Assembly: GCF_002999335.1 (NCBI RefSeq)
Contig: NW_020312247.1
Coordinates: 227,843 to 291,842 of the forward strand
Length of the DNA: 64,000 nt
Source: Cyclospora cayetanensis
Taxonomy: Eukaryota > Apicomplexa > Conoidasida > Eucoccidiorida > Eimeriidae
Reading direction: 5' to 3'
Positions 59,049 to 64,000 of this stretch are shown piece by piece. Both the position numbers and the translations under genes were made by a program. The notes beneath the pieces are model-generated. The model saw only the letters and a list, made by a program, of their open reading frames with translations, was not told the origin of the DNA and searched no databases. The stretch's first letter is position 1; each line of letters starts with the position of its first letter.

Positions 59049-59662
59049 CATAGGGCCATCTGCTACAGCAGTGCATGCCGCTGCTAGAGCAGCCCTAGTC
59101 GCGCGAAAGAAGTCACTACTGAAGCAGTCGCGCCTTGAACTCAACCAAGCATTCAAACAGTTCCCGCCAACGCGGCTTCCTTGCATGCGCTACACCTCGA
59201 GAGAAACGCAAAGAAGACTTTGGCGTCGAGTAAACCTAAGGCCGCGCTCTGACAAACAGCCAAACAATGTGGAGAATCAATCACTGTCGTGACAGACGAA
59301 GAGCCTCGCCGATGCACTCTCCAGTACCCTGCCCAAACCGACTAGCAAGCAAAGACATTCCTCTCGAAACAGTCCAGTCCAGACTACAGCACTTTCAACA
59401 GTACCAACTACAGCAGGTAGCTCACTGTTTCCATGCAGTCGGCGCTGTTAAGGAGAGAGCACGCGAGCTGCTTCAGTTCCTCCTTCTCCTCCTGAGCAGA
59501 CACGCAAAATCACCCACAGCGGCAATCGGGGTAGCGTTGCACTGTATCTTGAGCGCAGTAAGGCAGCTGGAGCTTCGAAGATCCACAGTAGTGTCCAGCC
59601 TCCTTTCCCCATGCTCCCAACCAGACAATGAGAAACTCAATTTTGAAACCAGGTACACTTAG
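59049..59662 (+). CDS. Possible helical-repeat protein exons (uncertain)
   Basis: Two open segments look protein-like on the plus strand. About 59049-59230 contains VARKKSLLKQSRLELNQAFK after an acceptor TGTCTTCATAG. About 59322-59662 contains IPLETVQSRLQHFQQYQLQQ, then GAVKERARELLQFLLLLLSR, and ends at a stop. Both are amphipathic helix-rich, in the style of organellar RNA-binding helical repeats. An intron starting near CGA/GTAAAC and ending at CTCTCCAG (about 59321) would join them, but phase and upstream start are not settled. The 3' end overlaps the last exon of the RABL3-like gene on the other strand, so part of this may be antisense shadow. Confidence 0.32.
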
Positions 59663-61317
59663 CGCATCGCATTTTCTGGCTTCCAACAAGCGCGAAAAGC
59701 ACTTTTTTGTAGAAGCACGCCAGGCAGCAGATGCAGTAAACGCGTCCAGATGTAGGCCTTTGAAAAACGCAGCACTTACTGCACTGTATGCGCCCTGCCA
59801 AACGCGTTGCTCGACGGCGCAGTACCTCCCAAATAACCTGGCAGCACGCAGAGAGAGAGAGAGAAAAAACAATCTTTGCTGGTATTTATTCTGTGTGTTT
59901 TCCCTAGTCCTCGTGCGAATACCACTTTACTATGAGCGTCGCCAAGGGCCTGACTTCTGCAACGCTTGCTGTTGCAGCGCACCTCGAGAGTTTGCCGGTG
60001 TCTCTCCAGATGCAATCTGGCGCTTTCCAGACGCGTCGTGTGAAGTTAATAGGAGAAGAAGAGGTCCCCTGATTACCCTTGTCTGCCTTCGTTGCGACAG
60101 TGAGGACGGGGCAGAGGCCGCAGCGAAGACGCCATCCCCAGAAGCTGCTCCCTGAAGAGGCAGCGGGGGGGTGACGCGAAAGGGTGCCACACGTCGCAAG
60201 TGTGTGCGGAGTGCAGTCGACAAGGGCAGAATGGTGCAAGAAATAGATGCGCATGAAGGCTGGAAAAAAACGGGGAAATTACGTTTGCTGCATGCGAAGC
60301 CCAACATGGGGGCAGAAGGGAACCTCGGAGCGGCAGGCAACCAGGAGAGTGTCTGGTTCCTCGTGTAGCTGGAGGGAGAATCAGAATACAGGAATGAGGC
60401 TGCTCTGAGAGCTTACCATGCTTCTGCATCTCCACATCAGTTTCAAAGCTTTGACTGGGCTGCCCCTCCATCTGATGTAGTGGGGGCTGTTCTTGCTGAT
60501 GCGTCTTCTCGAAAAAGACTTGAGACGGCCGGGTGCCCGCGCGCATGCATAACTCCAGCAACCAGGCAGGCAATGCTCTGTATGCCGCTTCATTGCTGCT
60601 GTCGTACGCCAGCCAGACCCCTGAGCGCAGTCACAATGCGCCGAAACAGCCGGCACACAACTGCATTGGCAAGCACTTCGGAGACAATGGCCCTCTCGAA
60701 GGGGTCGCTCACTACCGAATCTGAGTCATCCTGGCCTTTTCAACTTGCCATCGAAAGGTAGAGCGTAAAGAAGAGGTCTGGTAGCTTTCGTCGCACTGGA
60801 GCCGCCGATCTCCCAGAACTCTACCAGTCGCATTTCTCCTGAGGGATCTGCGCATCTCAGGGGTACAACGTTCACCCCGCAGGTTCGCCGGTAGCCCAAA
60901 AGAGCGGGTAGGGAAGGCGCGCAAGAAGCGAGTTCTTCGGATGGTGGTGCTGAGGAGGCCGCAGCTGCTGCCGAAGAACAGGAGCCGTCCCGTTTCAAAG
61001 AGTGCGGCAGTGCAGCACCTGCGTATCGAAACGAACAGTGCCAGAGCAATTAGCGCCCCGTCTTAGGGAGGCTACACTGAGGAACGCGGGTTGAAGGCCA
61101 TACCCGTGGCAGCGGCGGAGCCTTTGTCTTCGTCTTGCTGCGCGATGCAGGCATGCGCCAGCTCTGCGGCATGTTGTTGCAGCAGCTGCAGCAGCGCTGT
61201 CTTGCCTGAAGCCGCATCCCCTACCACGAGGACTCTTAGTGGCTCTTCAGACCCCAAGGAATCATGTGTAGGGTTTTCAAGGGACTTCTGGGGGCCCGAG
61301 GGCCCTTGAGAGACCAT
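59510..61317 (-). CDS. RABL3-like small GTPase, 6 exons
   Basis: Exons (minus strand): 61317-61104, 61018-60749, 60620-60417, 60151-60077, 60016-59983, 59837-59510; phases match throughout. The P-loop LRVLVVGDAASGKTALLQLL is at residues 27-46. The insert-bearing second exon carries RRTCGVNVVPLRC at the switch I/effector position and VEFWEIGGSSATKATRPLLY at the switch II position, which is the ELWDVGGS signature of RABL3 (plant LIP1-like). Exon 3 continues with VWLAYDSSNEAAYRALPAWL (beta-4 and helix). Exon 4 has the guanine-specificity motif VLTVATKADK (TKxD). Exon 6 has LHLDAFTASAAWRAS, equivalent to the RABL3 LDCTNPRYLAAGSS region, followed by a basic helix. The intron after 60749 uses a GC donor. 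The last 50 residues are not family-like, so the true end may be spliced differently. The protein is longer than human RABL3 because of Ser/Ala and Gln inserts. Confidence 0.82.
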
Positions 61318-62659
61318 GGACTACGATACACCCCGCATGAGGCACGCACAAGGAGGGTGGTAAGACGACAGGAGGCAGAAATTGTGCAAAGAATAAGCCA
61401 AAGGATGGCAAGAAAGCAAACGGAGAGAAATAAAACTGGCTTTGGCCACTGCTAATTCAATTGGCTGTCTGTTCGGTGTTGCATTGAAAGAGAGAGAGGC
61501 ATGCCATGAGGAAGATTATACTACGCAGGGTTGCTTCCATATATCAGACAAATACAGAACACATATCAAATTTATCCATTATGAATTCAATCGGAAGCAC
61601 AAAAATTCTGTCGCCACCTGCTGCATGCAGGAACCGACGGCACCAGTCGGCTGCGGCCTGTGTTTGGAATGCATAGCGAATATGGACGTTTTTTCTTTGA
61701 AACGCAAGTATCTTGCAAAAGTACACTCGCTCGCATACAGTCCGTTATTTTTCTAGTTGCTTTCCTCCATATCTCCCTCCGTTAAAGCCGGGCCTGTATG
61801 GCCGGGATACGCTCAAATACGCTTCACTGTAGGTCGTTGTGTGCCGTCGACGCCACTGAAAAATCCGCTTAAAGCGCATGTGCAAATCCCCCCCAATGGC
61901 ATATGCAGATACGGTAAATGCACGCTGGATGAGAACAAAATCTGCAGCTGATTGTCCCGGTCCACTCTGGGACAGACACTTGGATCCACGCTTCATGCAA
62001 AAATAATAAAGTAACTGGGTACTTTTGAAGGAGCTCCCCCATTCCCTTTCCGTGACCCCTCAGAGGTCCCGACATGAGGTGGAACTGTCTAAGCTACACA
62101 TTAACTTTCTACTACACCGGTTTGATTTATCTCGGAAACAGTGAAGAATCGGTTAATTGATTTGTCTATTTGCATTATAGTTGTAGAGTTTTGTTGGCTC
62201 TGCATTTTTTTTATATCCAAAGACACATTATGTCCGCATGTGCTCTATGGGCCCTGTGAATGTAGGTGTCAGAGCTTTGAGCTGTAACCTCGCAGTCCGT
62301 CTCCCTTGCGTCGGGAACTCTGAGACGCGTGAAAGGGAGGATAGGACAGTTCCTTGAGAAAACACTCAATAAATTTCTCTTGAGTTTGTATTGAGCCTTT
62401 AGCTTATTGTCTTCCTGCGAACACCTTCAGTGCAGCTTTAAAATGAAAGCGACGCATCGTTTGATGATGGTTTCCCCCGCTCATCCATTGGCTTTGGATG
62501 CAGCGGGTAGTCAGGTTTACCGAAAACAATTGTTTCAATTCCATCAACTCAACAAGTAGGTGGATAGTCCAATTTCATTGGGAAACAGTCCTAGAAAGAG
62601 AAGCCTGGCGATGGAAATTGGCAGCAATGCAGCCCGTGTAGCGGTGGCAGAGGTCATCC
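61318..62659. other. Intergenic, no feature identified
   Basis: Short open frames only. The first few hundred bases upstream of 61317 presumably hold the promoter of the RABL3-like gene. From about 62000 on, the composition becomes like that of the retroelement-bearing stretch near 29-32 kb. Confidence 0.5.
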
Positions 62660-64000
62660 TGCAAACCGATGGTGACAAGGGGCTCTCCAGCTCGTAGGAG
62701 GGCATGGTTTGTTAGTCGAGAGGTGTTTGTGAGTGCGTCGATGAGGTTCTTTCGACCAGAAGGCCGTAAGGATGCACCAGGACTCGACCTTCTCACCAGC
62801 CGGTTAGAGATGTACGCCGCTTTGTACCCCCGAGATACAGAGAACCAAGTTTTCCTCGATGCATGTTCGTTGGATGGAAAAGTGCTCCAATGGTGTCTGT
62901 ATTCATGCAGATGGTCGTTTGCTTGTAAAAGTTATTACGCTACAACCCTTCATAGAAGCTCTGACTTATCGGTTTATGCCGAGAGCAGCGTAACAGCCAT
63001 CTGAGAAAGAATGGAGAAGGATGAAGCACTCGCATCTTTCAACAGATTGGTTGATCGAAGAAAATGAGGTTCTGCTTCGCAAAAGTCCCAGTGTAGACAA
63101 GAAGTGGCTCATCTAAGGTCTACTGGAAGGTTAATGCATAGCGCAATAGCATAGGCTTGTGAGCCAAGGCATGAATGTAGGAAATAAAGAAGAAGCTCAA
63201 ATTTCAGAGAACGAGGACCTAAGCGATCATAGAGCAAGCCTTGGATGATAGTCCGATATGTAGCCTTCATCCTAATGGGGCCGTGAGTGTGCCGGTGGAA
63301 ACAAGACACACGGAAGACTTCGCCGGAGAGTTCGTTTGTTGGGTTCCGAGGACTAAGAGCTTCGATGCTGATTGTTTAGAGAAGACGGATGCTCCTTGTT
63401 AGATGAGGTTGAGTGTTCTGCAGTTTTGTGGTCTCTAGGCAGTGGCAGCATGACGTCTCATCTAGCGCATCGGTCAATGTGCGTTGCACAACGTGTTCGG
63501 GCTAGTGGCCGCAGGTCAAATAGCCACTCAGCAAGTAAACAACCGACAGATGAGGCTTCCGCACATGATGGAATTTGACGCTCCAAGAGCATATTGGTTC
63601 AAGTCCTGCGTCGTCGGCTGAATAGAAATCACTTAATCAGGATTCATATCTTATGAAGGTTGGGGCTATCTCAACTCGCCCTAGCGTGCAGTCCATGGTG
63701 GATCACGAAGTAACGCCAGAGGAACCTGCATTCCTAAGCAGCCACAGAAAGCCTTCCAACAACGTACCTGCTTCGTTTGAAAGAAATGAAGTTATGTGCT
63801 CGCTTAGTGCAACCACAAGCAAAGAACAAAGAACTTGGACAACGGAAGTGAACCCAACAGGAGCAGGGTGCTTGAAGGAGCTGCAACAGGGAAACCGAAA
63901 GCCCCCGTGCAGGCTGCCGCGCATTGAAGGGAGTCATACAGGCTAGAGCCGCTGCTGAGGAGCCACCAAAAGTCAACTCTGCCTCAATTTAAGTTCACAG
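62660..64000 (+). mobile_element. Degenerate LTR-retroelement gag-like remnant, running off the window
   Basis: The plus-strand frame 62669-63004 contains LLTSRLEMYAALYPRDTE followed by VFLDACSLDGKVLQWC (about 62790-62898). This fits the gag pattern of Ty3/gypsy elements: a short helix, then a Y-F-like stretch, then A-x-x-x-LxGxALxWW. Downstream frames are broken by stops. A further open segment, 63653-63946 (SVQSMVDHEVTPEEPAF), may be the spacer before a nucleocapsid, but no CCHC knuckle was seen. No LTR could be delimited. Strand and order would place pol beyond 64000 if the element continues. Confidence 0.45.

Noticed and set aside
63590..63625. T-loop-like GGTTCAAGTCC suggesting a tRNA
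   Set aside because: No complementary T-stem, anticodon arm or D-arm around it.

Overview
The window looks like nuclear DNA of an apicomplexan, most probably an Eimeria species. The evidence is many spliced genes with GT-AG introns, pervasive CAG/CTG trinucleotide repeats read as poly-Gln or poly-Ala inside genes, other microsatellites in introns, and a decayed Ty3/gypsy (chromovirus-like) retroelement in gene-poor DNA. Alternation of repeat-rich gene blocks with repeat-poor, gene-free stretches fits published descriptions of Eimeria tenella chromosomes. The species call is inference; no search was run.

Layout. 1-1718 (+): 3' part of a beta-propeller-like gene with an intron full of a 15-bp tandem repeat. 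1719-13599: about 12 kb with no convincing gene. 13600-18637 (+): complete cytosolic glutamyl-tRNA synthetase, 14 exons, 771 aa. 18638-21386: intergenic. 21387-23891 (+): FAD-dependent monooxygenase-like gene, one unresolved splice. 25466-28323 (-): TFIIE alpha, 4 exons, 612 aa. 28324-32604: intergenic, holding protease, reverse transcriptase, RNase H and integrase remnants of a gypsy-type element in canonical order. 32605-34455 (+): alpha-helical protein with an N-terminal signal peptide. 35541-36256 (-): small CxxC/CxxC protein. 37920-57574 (-): giant Gln-rich coiled-coil gene, 12 exons, about 5,641 aa, including one uninterrupted 13.9-kb exon. 59049-59662 (+): possible helical-repeat gene. 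59510-61317 (-): RABL3-like small GTPase with a GC-AG intron. 62660-64000: gag-like remnant running off the right edge.

Exon boundaries were derived by hand from consensus splice sites, codon phase and recognisable family motifs. In GluRS, TFIIE alpha, RABL3 and the giant gene all phases close and the summed lengths are multiples of three, which is strong internal support. The genes do not form one pathway: they are translation, transcription, small-GTPase and structural functions, each separately transcribed.

The most unusual object is the giant gene. Its central exon is so rich in CTG/CAG that most reading frames on both strands stay open, it contains about 49 tandem copies of a Gln-rich heptad, and it is flanked by introns built from repeats that resemble 3' splice sites. 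Intronic tandem repeats that contain splice-signal-like sequence recur in three unrelated genes of this window.
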